Shown here: piece by piece, positions 44,986-52,856 of the stretch
How the letters are laid out: each line of letters opens with the position of its first letter
How positions within the stretch are numbered: position 1 is the first letter of the stretch
From: Candidatus Melainabacteria bacterium
GTDB lineage: Bacteria > Cyanobacteriota > Vampirovibrionia > 2-02-FULL-35-15
NCBI GenBank assembly: GCA_023250155.1
Contig: JAHFBG010000001.1
Span: 435,131 to 499,130 of the forward strand
DNA length: 64,000 bases
Reading direction: 5' to 3'
The notes under the pieces: generated by a model
What the model was told of the DNA's origin: nothing
Database searches by the model: none
The model's input: only the letters and a program-made list of their open reading frames with translations
Program-made: the position numbers and the translations under genes

Positions 44986-44999
44986 TAAAACAAGACAAC

Positions 45000-45386
45000 T
45001 TACTTATCAAATCTCCAAAAATTAGATAATTCATATTCATTGCTTAATAAAATATCATTTATTTTAGAGATAATTGACTTTGTTTCACCAACTGTTAGTT
45101 TCATCTCTTTTGGTAACACTATCCAAAATGGAATATAGTCAATTTTGGTTTCCTCGTTTGAATAAGGTACAAAATAAATACCAATACCTTGATAATTTTC
45201 TCCAATTAATTCTTCTTGTTTTAATTCGTCATTTTCATGAATGAATTCTATTAATGCCTCTTTCCCATTTTTAGCTTTAAGAAAACCCATCGGTTCTTCA
45301 TTAGGAAAACTTAAAGTATATTCATCAGGTCTATTAAACAAATCTGATGGATTATTAAATTTGATTGGTTTAAAAGTTAGGTTCAT
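45000..45386 (-). CDS. Small acidic protein, candidate immunity partner of the upstream toxin-like protein
   Basis: 128 residues, not recognised by family. Acidic, with mixed strands and helices (ALIEFIHENDELKQEELIGENYQGIGIYFVPYSNEETKIDY), no signal peptide. GAGGAG lies just upstream of the ATG. It starts 30 bases after the end of the large toxin-like gene on the same strand, the usual place of an immunity gene in polymorphic toxin systems, and like many immunity proteins it is small, acidic and cytoplasmic. Codon use looks like the host genome, unlike the upstream gene. The immunity role is inferred from position. Confidence 0.65.
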   Translation of the reverse strand: MNLTFKPIKFNNPSDLFNRPDEYTLSFPNEEPMGFLKAKNGKEALIEFIHENDELKQEELIGENYQGIGIYFVPYSNEETKIDYIPFWIVLPKEMKLTVGETKSIISKINDILLSNEYELSNFWRFDK

Positions 45387-45416
45387 GATTTTTTTACTCC
45401 TCTTTAATATTATAGA

Positions 45417-48338
45417 TTACCTAAAATTATTAATAATAGTGCTCCAGGCATTATGATCTGGTGCAACGCCTTGCCAAGTTAAAGTATTAGTACTTGAATC
45501 ATAGACTCCATAAACTCTTGAATTTGTTCTACCATGTATACATACAAGGCTTCTACTTCCTACAGTTTTTTCCACTTTTATTTCTCTACTACTAAGATCA
45601 TGAATGCCTCTTCCTGCTCTTAAATTAGTCATAATTCGTTGTAATAAACCATTATGAATGGGGGCATCTGAAACCCTATTACTAATTGATATAGATGTTT
45701 CTCCTGTGTCATTATTTCTTACAACTTCAACATCCCTTGTAGTGCTTCGTACACGGCTAACTGGCCCACTTCCTCCACTAGAAGCAATATCCAAATGAGG
45801 GGCGGGTTCTGTTTGATGTGCAAGTGCTAATAAATCATTTCTTAAAGCACGTCCAGGAGCACCATGCTCATTTAAAAATGTGCGCAATGCATTTCTTGCA
45901 TCTTGTGGACTTGCAAAACCAGCATTTCTTGCAGCATTAGCAAAATGTTGACCCGATGTCTGTGAACTTGGATTTGCAAGCTCAGTAAATAAGCTTAATA
46001 ATCGTTCATTCCCTGGTTGTAACAATGCATCTGCAATGGATGAATTATTTTGAATTTCATTTGCTATGTTTTGAACAGTTCTTGCATCATTCCCTGTTTG
46101 AACAACTCTATTGGGATTAGCTCTATTAGTAGCATAATTGCTTCCATAGTTTCTTAAGTCTGCTTGTGTTACTCCATTTTGTCTTGCATATCTTATGGCT
46201 CCTCTATGATCACCACTAGCTATTAACCTTTGCATTTCTTGAACATGCCTTACGTTTGCATTATTTGGACCTTGACCAGTACCTCTACCTGCTCTTACCT
46301 GAAACTCTTCTAGTGCTCTTTCTGCTACATATTCTCTTGCACTTCTGGTTCGGGTTATATTTCCATCTCTATCTCTTACATGTACTTCTACAGGATTACT
46401 TCTATTTGCATGTCTTAATTCATGTTGGAAAGCTTGAAGTGCTCTTTGGTCCCCACTTTGTAATCTTTGATAGGTTTCTTGATCCATCCTTATTCTTGTA
46501 GTTCTAGCTCCTGTTCTTGGATCTACTATTACTTCTGCTTGTGGTCTTGATCCACTTGGTAAGTGGCTATCTACTTCAACAGCTACACTTCTTGGAGTAG
46601 TGTTTCTGTGTTGATGAGTTGCTCTGGTATTTCCATTTGCATATCTAAATGCATTACTATCACGAATACTTGCAGGAAGCTGTTCATGGGATATTACTGT
46701 TCTTTGTCCTTGTGGGGCTGGTATTGTAGGTGCTCCTCCTGTTCCGCTCCCCCCTCCTGTACCTTGAGCACCTGGTACGATAGGTGCTTGTGCAGGTGGG
46801 GGCGGAGCTGTTCTGCTAAACAGTCTTGGAACGGTTGGCATTTCATGACTTAGTATTTGTCTTACAGTGGTAGCACCATTATTATGTGCTGCCATTACTC
46901 TATTCCCTGTATATGCACCTAGAACTGATGTTGCTGCATTTGTAAGTATTTCATCAGCATGTGGAGCTTCTCTACCAGTTGTTGCATGAGCTAAATATGT
47001 TCCACCAGCACTTAGTGCAACAGGAGCTAATACCTCTCCACCACCTCTGTATAAAAGTTGTTGTAACACAGTATTAGTGCCACCTTGTTGGGAAGCTAAA
47101 TTTTCTAATCTAAATTGTGCTCCTGCACCAAGCATTCCAGTTGCTGTACCAAGAAGAGTATGTGTTACAGTGTCTACAGCTATTTGCCCTGTTGTTCTAG
47201 TCTCTCTTCCCATAGCCACATTGGTGCCGGTATTTAATACACTGCCTGTAAATCCTGCTGTAGTTCCAGCGGTTCCACCTATAGCTAGTCTTCCTCCTAG
47301 TGTTCCTGCTCTTACTGTTCCAATCAGCGCACCAGTACCTCGTGCTGCAGTTCCAGCTACTCCTCCTGTAACTCCAACTTGTGCTGATGTAATAGCATCT
47401 TGTAATGTTTGGCGTCCTGCTTGTGCTAATGCTTGATTTACATCCATATTTCCATGGGCCACTTGAGATCCCGCCCCAGCAAGATTAGATAATCCACCAA
47501 TCGTTGTTCCTGCTACTGTACCACCTACTGCTGCTGCTACAAATCCTGCTGATGCAAGTCCTCCTGTAGCTATTATTGCTCCACCTACTACACATACATT
47601 TCTTGCAGTTGTTAACCCAGACTCCCATCTTGCTGCACTTGCTCCAGCTCTTGCTAAGTCCTGATTTGCTGCTTGTAAATTCTGCATTGTTTGCCTATTA
47701 ATATTTCCCATTGATTGTCTGTATTGTTGTTCTCTATTAGTAAGAATTGCATGTGCTTCTGATAGGTTTCCCTCACGAACTAATCTATCAACTCTTTCTG
47801 CTGTTTCTTGCTGTTGAGATCTTTGACCTCTAAGAGAAGCAGCTTCTCTATTGTGAGCTGCTATAGTATTTTCAAGAGCTGTATGTGTTCCTGTAAGCCC
47901 AGTAAAAGCAGCTGTAAAAAAACCGCTAGCAAGTTCATTTAATTCATTGGAAGCATCACGAGCAGCTCTATCAGCTCCTTGAATCCTACCACTCAGTTCT
48001 TGTGTTGAACTTTGTAACCCTTGTTGTCGCCTAGTGACATCACTTTGTAATGCATTGTACTGTTGTCGAAGAGGTGAATTAGCTGGAAGAGACCCTAATT
48101 GATTTATATTCCATGCAGTTGATGTGATTTCTCCGCTGGCATTTCTAACTACTCTACCAAGTACAGCTCCGCTTGAATTTCTTATTTCATCACCGGTTAA
48201 AGTTCCAATTACATTTCCACTGTTATCTCTTATTTCTTGCTGGGGTCCTTGTGTGCCTGTTGGTGGTGTGGTACCTGTTGGCGGTGGTGTTGGTCTTACT
48301 CCTTGTGGGCCGCCCGTAGAACCTACTGGTGTTGACAT
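45417..48338 (-). CDS. Large toxin-like protein with HExxH motif
   Basis: 973 residues. The proline/glycine/threonine-rich N-terminus (MSTPVGSTGGPQGVRPTPPP) is followed by two IRDNSGNVIGTL-like repeats, a helical Gln-rich part, and a long Gly/Ala/Thr-rich hydrophobic segment (residues about 245-490) like the central regions of exported polymorphic toxins. A proline/glycine hinge near 520-560 precedes a region with FQHELRHANRSN near residue 640, an HExxH zinc-protease motif, with a downstream ERALEEF that could give the third ligand. The last 100 residues form a separate tail. The base composition is clearly richer in G+C than the neighbours. No signal peptide, so export would need a type VI- or VII-like system, or none. 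Function is inferred. Confidence 0.7.
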   Translation of the reverse strand: MSTPVGSTGGPQGVRPTPPPTGTTPPTGTQGPQQEIRDNSGNVIGTLTGDEIRNSSGAVLGRVVRNASGEITSTAWNINQLGSLPANSPLRQQYNALQSDVTRRQQGLQSSTQELSGRIQGADRAARDASNELNELASGFFTAAFTGLTGTHTALENTIAAHNREAASLRGQRSQQQETAERVDRLVREGNLSEAHAILTNREQQYRQSMGNINRQTMQNLQAANQDLARAGASAARWESGLTTARNVCVVGGAIIATGGLASAGFVAAAVGGTVAGTTIGGLSNLAGAGSQVAHGNMDVNQALAQAGRQTLQDAITSAQVGVTGGVAGTAARGTGALIGTVRAGTLGGRLAIGGTAGTTAGFTGSVLNTGTNVAMGRETRTTGQIAVDTVTHTLLGTATGMLGAGAQFRLENLASQQGGTNTVLQQLLYRGGGEVLAPVALSAGGTYLAHATTGREAPHADEILTNAATSVLGAYTGNRVMAAHNNGATTVRQILSHEMPTVPRLFSRTAPPPPAQAPIVPGAQGTGGGSGTGGAPTIPAPQGQRTVISHEQLPASIRDSNAFRYANGNTRATHQHRNTTPRSVAVEVDSHLPSGSRPQAEVIVDPRTGARTTRIRMDQETYQRLQSGDQRALQAFQHELRHANRSNPVEVHVRDRDGNITRTRSAREYVAERALEEFQVRAGRGTGQGPNNANVRHVQEMQRLIASGDHRGAIRYARQNGVTQADLRNYGSNYATNRANPNRVVQTGNDARTVQNIANEIQNNSSIADALLQPGNERLLSLFTELANPSSQTSGQHFANAARNAGFASPQDARNALRTFLNEHGAPGRALRNDLLALAHQTEPAPHLDIASSGGSGPVSRVRSTTRDVEVVRNNDTGETSISISNRVSDAPIHNGLLQRIMTNLRAGRGIHDLSSREIKVEKTVGSRSLVCIHGRTNSRVYGVYDSSTNTLTWQGVAPDHNAWSTIINNFR

Positions 48339-48575
48339 TAAATTACCCCTTAATAATCAATTTTCTAAACAAATTTTCTAGATAATAAAAATATTCCTTA
48401 AAAAACTAATCGTCTAACTGTGGCTTCAAAAAAATCAACTAAAGATATGATCTTTTTATTTTATTAATGGTTAACCCGATGGTGGGGATTTGTTGTTTGA
48501 ATATCTAGTAATAAGGTCTTATTATCGATTCACCTTTCTTGTGTTAAATCAAATTAAATATTATAATTCAAGATT

Positions 48576-49040
48576 ATGTTGAGAATAAATGAATTAGCAC
48601 TAACACAGTCACAAAACCAACCTGTAATTTCTGCTCAGTCACAATTAACCATTGACATAAATATTGCTCTTAGAAAAAGAATAAGATCAAAGTTTTCATT
48701 TGATAAAAACTTTTCTTCGAGTAAAGAAGTTATTAGCTTTACTCAAGACACAATGAATGTTAAAGGAACACTTGGTGTTAATAATAGTGGAAATTATACA
48801 TTTACACTAAGAATTACTGAAACTGGAGATATGAATACTAAGAAACAACCACTTGAAAAGCATATGAAGGATGTTTATGTTGCTGTAAAACATATTCCAT
48901 CAAGAAATATTGCGTCCAGAGCACAGTTTTCTACAGTTGCTGGTCCTGACTGGGGAGTTACGACTACACTTGACTTAGGTCCTGAAGGTGATTATGAAAT
49001 TCTCATAGGGAATCCGGCTAAACCACCAGCTAAACCATAG
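48576..49040 (+). CDS. Hypothetical protein, probable beta-rich
   Basis: 154 residues, not recognised. No signal peptide or membrane segment. The middle part alternates polar and hydrophobic residues as in beta sheets (NVKGTLGVNNSGNYTFTLRITETG, RAQFSTVAGPDWGVTTTLDLGPEGDYEILIG) and the tail is PAKPPAKP. It overlaps the convergent mqnA end by 11 bases. The ATG has no strong ribosome site. It is divergent from the toxin-like gene, so any link to that locus is open. Confidence 0.65.
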   Translation: MLRINELALTQSQNQPVISAQSQLTIDINIALRKRIRSKFSFDKNFSSSKEVISFTQDTMNVKGTLGVNNSGNYTFTLRITETGDMNTKKQPLEKHMKDVYVAVKHIPSRNIASRAQFSTVAGPDWGVTTTLDLGPEGDYEILIGNPAKPPAKP

Positions 49041-49968
49041 AAAGAACTGAACTCAGCTTCTTACAATACTCTTCAAATAAGCTTAATCCTTTTTTACACT
49101 CATCTGTAAACTCATAGCTTAAATGCTTAAAATATAATTCATAAAAATCATTTGTGATTAACACTTTCTCTTGTGCTTTTTTAACAACCTTATTAAACAA
49201 AGTAGTTAGCCCAATTCCTTTAGACTGATTTAATTGATCTACAATAATCTTTATTTTATCAGGATACTGCTCTACCACTTCTTTTCTAGCTACCCACATT
49301 CCAAATACCATAGGTAATCCAGTATGTTTTTTCCAGAGAGTGCCAAGATCATAAATAAAAATATTTTCTAGAGATTTTGAAAACTCAAGTAGAGCATGAT
49401 CTCCGATTAGTAAGTATGCAGGACAAGATTGAAAATTAAGAATTGAGAATTGAGAATTGCCGCCCGATAGGGCGAGCCTCGCCTTCGGCGGGAGAATTAG
49501 GGATGGAGAAGTAATAACCTCAAATTCATTTCCCAAGTTATAAAATTCTTTTAGCAATACTTTTAAAAGCATATTTGAAGTAGCAGATGCATGACTCAAA
49601 CCAATTTTTGCATCGTTTAACTCTTCAATAGGACATTTAGAAAAAAGTAAAACACTGTCAGCACATCCGTTTGATGCTATACAGAGATCTCCTACAGGCA
49701 TAAGTTTGTCTTTATTTTGAAGATATGCATAAGATGAAACAGGTGCAATATCTATCTCACTATTTAAAATCATTTCATTTAACTTGCTTGGTACTGCATT
49801 TATAATTTGTGCATTTACCTTAACTTCTCCAAGCTCAATCGGGAGATTCATTGGTAAGCAATTTATAAAATCGACTTGCCCCAATCGTACAGACGTTGCA
49901 TGCAACGTCTCTGCATTAAATTTCTTCTTTATATCTCTTTGCAATTGGCATCCTCCACCCATAACCAA
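49030..49968 (-). CDS. mqnA: Chorismate dehydratase MqnA (futalosine menaquinone pathway)
   Basis: First step of the futalosine route to menaquinone: dehydration of chorismate. Marks: VRLGQVDFINCLPMNLPIE near the start, SEIDIAPVSSYAYLQN, and GLPMVFGMWVARKE. The stretch ILPPKARLALSGGNSQFSILNFQS in the middle is not expected in the family and is encoded by a GC-rich inverted-repeat unit plus a period-7 repeat (49428-49493). The start is unclear: ATG at 49968 overlaps nadE by 53 bases; family homology starts near codon 28, where a TTG lies inside a perfect palindrome at 49891-49910. The gene follows nadE in a minus-strand operon. Confidence 0.88.
   Translation of the reverse strand: MVMGGGCQLQRDIKKKFNAETLHATSVRLGQVDFINCLPMNLPIELGEVKVNAQIINAVPSKLNEMILNSEIDIAPVSSYAYLQNKDKLMPVGDLCIASNGCADSVLLFSKCPIEELNDAKIGLSHASATSNMLLKVLLKEFYNLGNEFEVITSPSLILPPKARLALSGGNSQFSILNFQSCPAYLLIGDHALLEFSKSLENIFIYDLGTLWKKHTGLPMVFGMWVARKEVVEQYPDKIKIIVDQLNQSKGIGLTTLFNKVVKKAQEKVLITNDFYELYFKHLSYEFTDECKKGLSLFEEYCKKLSSVLSMV
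49428..49494. repeat. Composite insertion in mqnA: period-7 repeat plus GC-rich inverted repeat
   Basis: 49428-49458 consists of heptamers ATTGAAA, ATTAAGA, ATTGAGA, ATTGAGA. It is directly followed by a GC-rich unit (49459-49493) with CGCCC-GATA-GGGCG and CGCC-TTC-GGCG hairpins. Both stay in frame and encode the non-conserved loop of MqnA. Two kinds of small repeat side by side in one loop suggests a tolerated insertion site. Confidence 0.82.
49891..49910. repeat. 20-bp perfect palindrome at the nadE-mqnA junction
   Basis: AGACGTTGCATGCAACGTCT is self-complementary over all 20 bases. Palindromes with this GTTGCATGCAAC core are recalled as abundant repeats in filamentous cyanobacteria. It sits just past the nadE stop and inside the N-terminal codons of mqnA, where it overlaps a possible TTG start, so a cruciform or hairpin here could affect mqnA initiation. 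Confidence 0.85.
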
Positions 49969-51607
49969 ATGATCGACTTGTAAGCTTTAAACCAGGTGCA
50001 GCTTGTTCTCTTTTGTACTCGCTTTTATCTATCATATTACAAACCTGCTCAACCGTTTCTTTGGAAATACCATTCTTTACTATATCTTTTAAGGGTGAAT
50101 GTTCTTCAATGTATTTATTTAATATTTTGTCCAATTGTTCATATGGTGGCAGTGTATCTTGATCTGTTTGATTTGGTTTCAATTCAGCTGTAGGAGCTTT
50201 AGTTAGAATACTTTTTGGAATCAGCTCCTTATCTTCCTTTTTGTTTATGTATTGCGCAAGCTTATATACCATCATCTTAGGTAAATCTGATATAACAGCA
50301 AGCCCACCACACATATCACCATATAAGGTACAGTACCCTGTAGCTAATTCACTTTTATTTCCTGTAGAAAGAACAAGTGCCCCATTTTGATTTGACAAAG
50401 CCATTAACATTAATCCTCTTAACCTTGATTGAATATTTTCTTGCGCTAATGATGTATTTGAATCCTCCCATTCATTAGAAAGCACTGATAGTAATACTTT
50501 AAAAGGCTCTTCTATTGAAAGAGTTTTTAAACTAACACCAAGATTATTTGCTAATTGCTTTGCATCTATTTCGCTTGTATTTGAAGTATAACGAGATGGC
50601 ATAAATATACAAGTGACATTTTCTTTTCCTAAAGCATAAGCTGTAATTACTGCCACTAAGGCTGAATCAATACCACCAGAGAGTCCTATAATAGCTTTCT
50701 TAAAACCACATTTTAAAACATAGTCACGAAGTCCTAATATAACGGCTTGGAGGAGTTCTTCTTCTAGAGGACTACCTTGTGTCATTGCGAGGAGGTTCGA
50801 AGAACCGACGAAGCAATCTCGAGATTGTTCTTGCACAGTTAATTTATCCAGATCAACCACTTTAAAATCTTCTTCAAATGCTTTTAACTTTGTACAGACT
50901 TCTCCATTTCCATTAATCACACATGAGTTACCATCAAATATTAACTCATCATTTCCACCGACTTGGTTTACATATACAATTGGAAAATGATTTTTCTTTG
51001 CACAATTTTTTAAAACTAACTCTCTTAAATTCGGCTTTCCAATGAAATAGGGTGAAGAAGAAGAATTGATTAGAATTTCAATACCTTGTTCTTTAAGTTC
51101 TGCAATTGGATCTTTATGGTATCTGGGTTTTGACCAGGATAAATCATCATGCCAAATATCCTCACAAACTGACAGTCCAAATTTCTTGTTTAATAACTCA
51201 ACTGATTTAACAACTTTTCCAGGTTCAAAATATCGATCTTCATCAAAAACATCATAAGTTGGCAAAAGCAATTTTTGTCTTGTGCAAATTATATTTTTAT
51301 TTTGAATAACTGCTACTGAATCAAATAATGGTTTTCCTTCTTCTTTGTTTATTTCAGGAAAGCCAACAATTACTAGAATGTTTGAACTTATTTTATCTTT
51401 TAAAATATTTAAATATTTATAACAATCATCCACAAACTGTCTTTTTAACAGCAAGTCTTTTGGTGGATATCCACATAATACAAGTTCAGAAAAAACAATT
51501 AAATCAGCATATTCATTTTCTGCCAAAGAAATATTGTGTAAGATTTTACTTAGATTGTATTCAAAATCTCCAACTGTTGGATTGATTTGTGCAAGTGCGA
51601 TTTTCAT
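49916..51607 (-). CDS. nadE: Glutamine-dependent NAD+ synthetase
   Basis: 563 residues; last step of NAD synthesis, amidating deamido-NAD with glutamine. The N-terminal nitrilase-like glutaminase domain has the Glu (FSELVLCGYPP), Lys (RQKLLLPTYDVFDEDRYF) and Cys (LSVCEDIWHDD) triad; the synthetase domain has the P-loop IIGLSGGIDSALVAV and LSTGNKSELATGYCTLYGDMCGG. Between the two domains the peptide SRDCFVGSSNLLAMTQG is encoded by a palindromic element (50782-50824). It lies 4 bases after the permease gene and overlaps mqnA. Confidence 0.96.
   Translation of the reverse strand: MKIALAQINPTVGDFEYNLSKILHNISLAENEYADLIVFSELVLCGYPPKDLLLKRQFVDDCYKYLNILKDKISSNILVIVGFPEINKEEGKPLFDSVAVIQNKNIICTRQKLLLPTYDVFDEDRYFEPGKVVKSVELLNKKFGLSVCEDIWHDDLSWSKPRYHKDPIAELKEQGIEILINSSSSPYFIGKPNLRELVLKNCAKKNHFPIVYVNQVGGNDELIFDGNSCVINGNGEVCTKLKAFEEDFKVVDLDKLTVQEQSRDCFVGSSNLLAMTQGSPLEEELLQAVILGLRDYVLKCGFKKAIIGLSGGIDSALVAVITAYALGKENVTCIFMPSRYTSNTSEIDAKQLANNLGVSLKTLSIEEPFKVLLSVLSNEWEDSNTSLAQENIQSRLRGLMLMALSNQNGALVLSTGNKSELATGYCTLYGDMCGGLAVISDLPKMMVYKLAQYINKKEDKELIPKSILTKAPTAELKPNQTDQDTLPPYEQLDKILNKYIEEHSPLKDIVKNGISKETVEQVCNMIDKSEYKREQAAPGLKLTSRSFGYGWRMPIAKRYKEEI
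50782..50828. repeat. In-frame palindromic element inside nadE
   Basis: On the plus strand: ATTGCGAGGA, GGTTC-GAA-GAACC, GACGAAGCAAT, then CAATCTCGAGATTG, itself a perfect 14-bp palindrome. The ATTGCGAG...GAAGCAAT frame is a widely seen bacterial repeat, and reading-frame insertions of such palindromes are known from Rickettsia. Here it encodes about 16 residues (SRDCFVGSSNLLAMTQ) in the linker between the glutaminase and synthetase domains. Confidence 0.83.
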
Positions 51608-51611
51608 AGCC

Positions 51612-52475
51612 TTATATATAAACCTCTTTTGGTTGATTTAATTCTGTTAAATAATCCCCAATTATATTTAAGCTTAATACAGTAAGCATAATCATTACAC
51701 TAGGGCCAATTATTAAATTGGGATGTGTGTGTAAAAACTGCCAACCATCACTTGCTAATGTTCCCCAACTACATTGAGGTGGTGAAAGGCCAAGCCCAAG
51801 AAAGCTTAAAGTAGATTCTGCTATTATTGCTCTTGGCATTGTAAATGTAAGAGCTACTAAAATCACATTTAAAATGTTAGGTAATATATGTTTGAAAAAC
51901 AATCTTGTAGTAGTTAGTCCTATAGATCTTGCTGAAAGAATATATTCATGTTGTTTTAGTTTTAATATCTCACCTCTAGACAATCTTGCAACATCCATCC
52001 AGCTTACAAGCCCTATTGCAAAGAGAATTCCTACAGTGGATCGATTAAATAAGAGTCCAATTATGCTTAATACAAGAAGGTCAGGAAGTGAATAGATTAT
52101 ATCTATAAATCTTGAAATAACAAAATCTACTTTCCCTTCATATAGTCCACTAATTGTGCCAAATAAAACTCCAATGACAAATGCAATAACTGCAGTTACT
52201 AATGCAACTAAAAGAGACAATCTAGCACCATAAATCAGTCTTGAAAGCAAATCTCGTCCTAATTGATCGGTACCTAATAAATGCTCCTTAGAAGGAATGC
52301 TTAATATAAGATCTTGATCCTGTAAATCAAATGAATAGATTCCAAAATTAAATCCAAGATATGAAAGTAATACCATGATAGATAAAAAAAGAATGAATAA
52401 AAAAGAGAGAACTATAAAAATGTTAGCTTTTGGTTTGAAGACTAATAGCATATTAATCAATCTTATTTGCTGCAA
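51612..52475 (-). CDS. Peptide/nickel-type ABC transporter permease (DppC/OppC family)
   Basis: 287 residues, inner-membrane permease. An N-terminal helix is followed by the periplasmic LGTDQLGRDLLSRLIYGARLSL typical of the DppC/OppC subfamily, then four to five helices and the coupling loop SARSIGLTTTRLFFKHILPNILNVILVALTFTMPRAIIAESTLSFLGLGLSPPQCSWG. Other subunits (partner permease, binding protein, ATPases) are not nearby, so the substrate cannot be told. It overlaps the lipoprotein gene upstream by 23 bases and precedes nadE by 4. Confidence 0.92.
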   Translation of the reverse strand: MQQIRLINMLLVFKPKANIFIVLSFLFILFLSIMVLLSYLGFNFGIYSFDLQDQDLILSIPSKEHLLGTDQLGRDLLSRLIYGARLSLLVALVTAVIAFVIGVLFGTISGLYEGKVDFVISRFIDIIYSLPDLLVLSIIGLLFNRSTVGILFAIGLVSWMDVARLSRGEILKLKQHEYILSARSIGLTTTRLFFKHILPNILNVILVALTFTMPRAIIAESTLSFLGLGLSPPQCSWGTLASDGWQFLHTHPNLIIGPSVMIMLTVLSLNIIGDYLTELNQPKEVYI

Positions 52476-52824
52476 ATGATGCTTGAATCTTTTCTATCAT
52501 TTCATACATATCTTTTGCATCTTTCAAATAAGGATTTAATACTAATGCCATAGCAAATTGTTCTTTTGCCAGTGGGTATTTAACCCTAGGTGGTTTGTTT
52601 TGATCTTGACATAGTGCTAAGCCATAATCACTATAAGCTTGTGCTAATAATGATTTCATTGGTACTGAATCAGATTGTTTATTATATTCCTTTTCCAGAA
52701 TCTTAACAGCTTCTTCAAATTTTCCTTGTCGTGAAAATGCTTGAGCTTGAGTAGTAGGATCTACTAAACTACAAGAAGTATTGAGCAATATTAAAGCAGT
52801 AAAAATAAGAAGAGATTTTTTCAT
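52453..52824 (-). CDS. Small TPR-like lipoprotein
   Basis: 123 residues from ATG at 52824 (MKKSLLIFTALILLNTSCSLVDP), a lipoprotein signal with LNTSC as lipobox; the longer reading from 52875 has no merit. After the Cys a helical pair TQAQAFSRQGKFEEAVKILEKEYNKQ and a later LAKEQFAMALVLNPYLKDAKDMYEMI look like tetratricopeptide repeats. It is first in the run lipoprotein - permease - nadE - mqnA and its end overlaps the permease start by 23 bases. Role unknown; its start is divergent from serS. Confidence 0.8.
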   Translation of the reverse strand: MKKSLLIFTALILLNTSCSLVDPTTQAQAFSRQGKFEEAVKILEKEYNKQSDSVPMKSLLAQAYSDYGLALCQDQNKPPRVKYPLAKEQFAMALVLNPYLKDAKDMYEMIEKIQASFAANKID

Positions 52825-52835
52825 AACTGCATATA

Positions 52836-52856
52836 TTATAGCGTATAATAGACTTA
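52836..52856 (+). promoter_or_regulatory. Possible promoter of serS with very short leader
   Basis: TATAAT lies 7 bases before the serS ATG at 52856 and only about 31 bases separate it from the divergent lipoprotein start. Initiation at the usual distance would start the mRNA at or almost at the ATG, giving a leaderless message. The -35 region is not a clear match, so confidence is low. Confidence 0.35.

Noticed and set aside
46563..47436. Plus-strand open frames opposite the toxin-like gene
   Set aside because: They are mirror images of its Gly/Ala/Thr-rich codons and have no start signals.
50785..50815. GGTTCGAAGAACC in nadE taken as a tRNA T-arm
   Set aside because: No acceptor, anticodon or D-arm around it; it is the centre of the palindromic insertion and is translated in frame.
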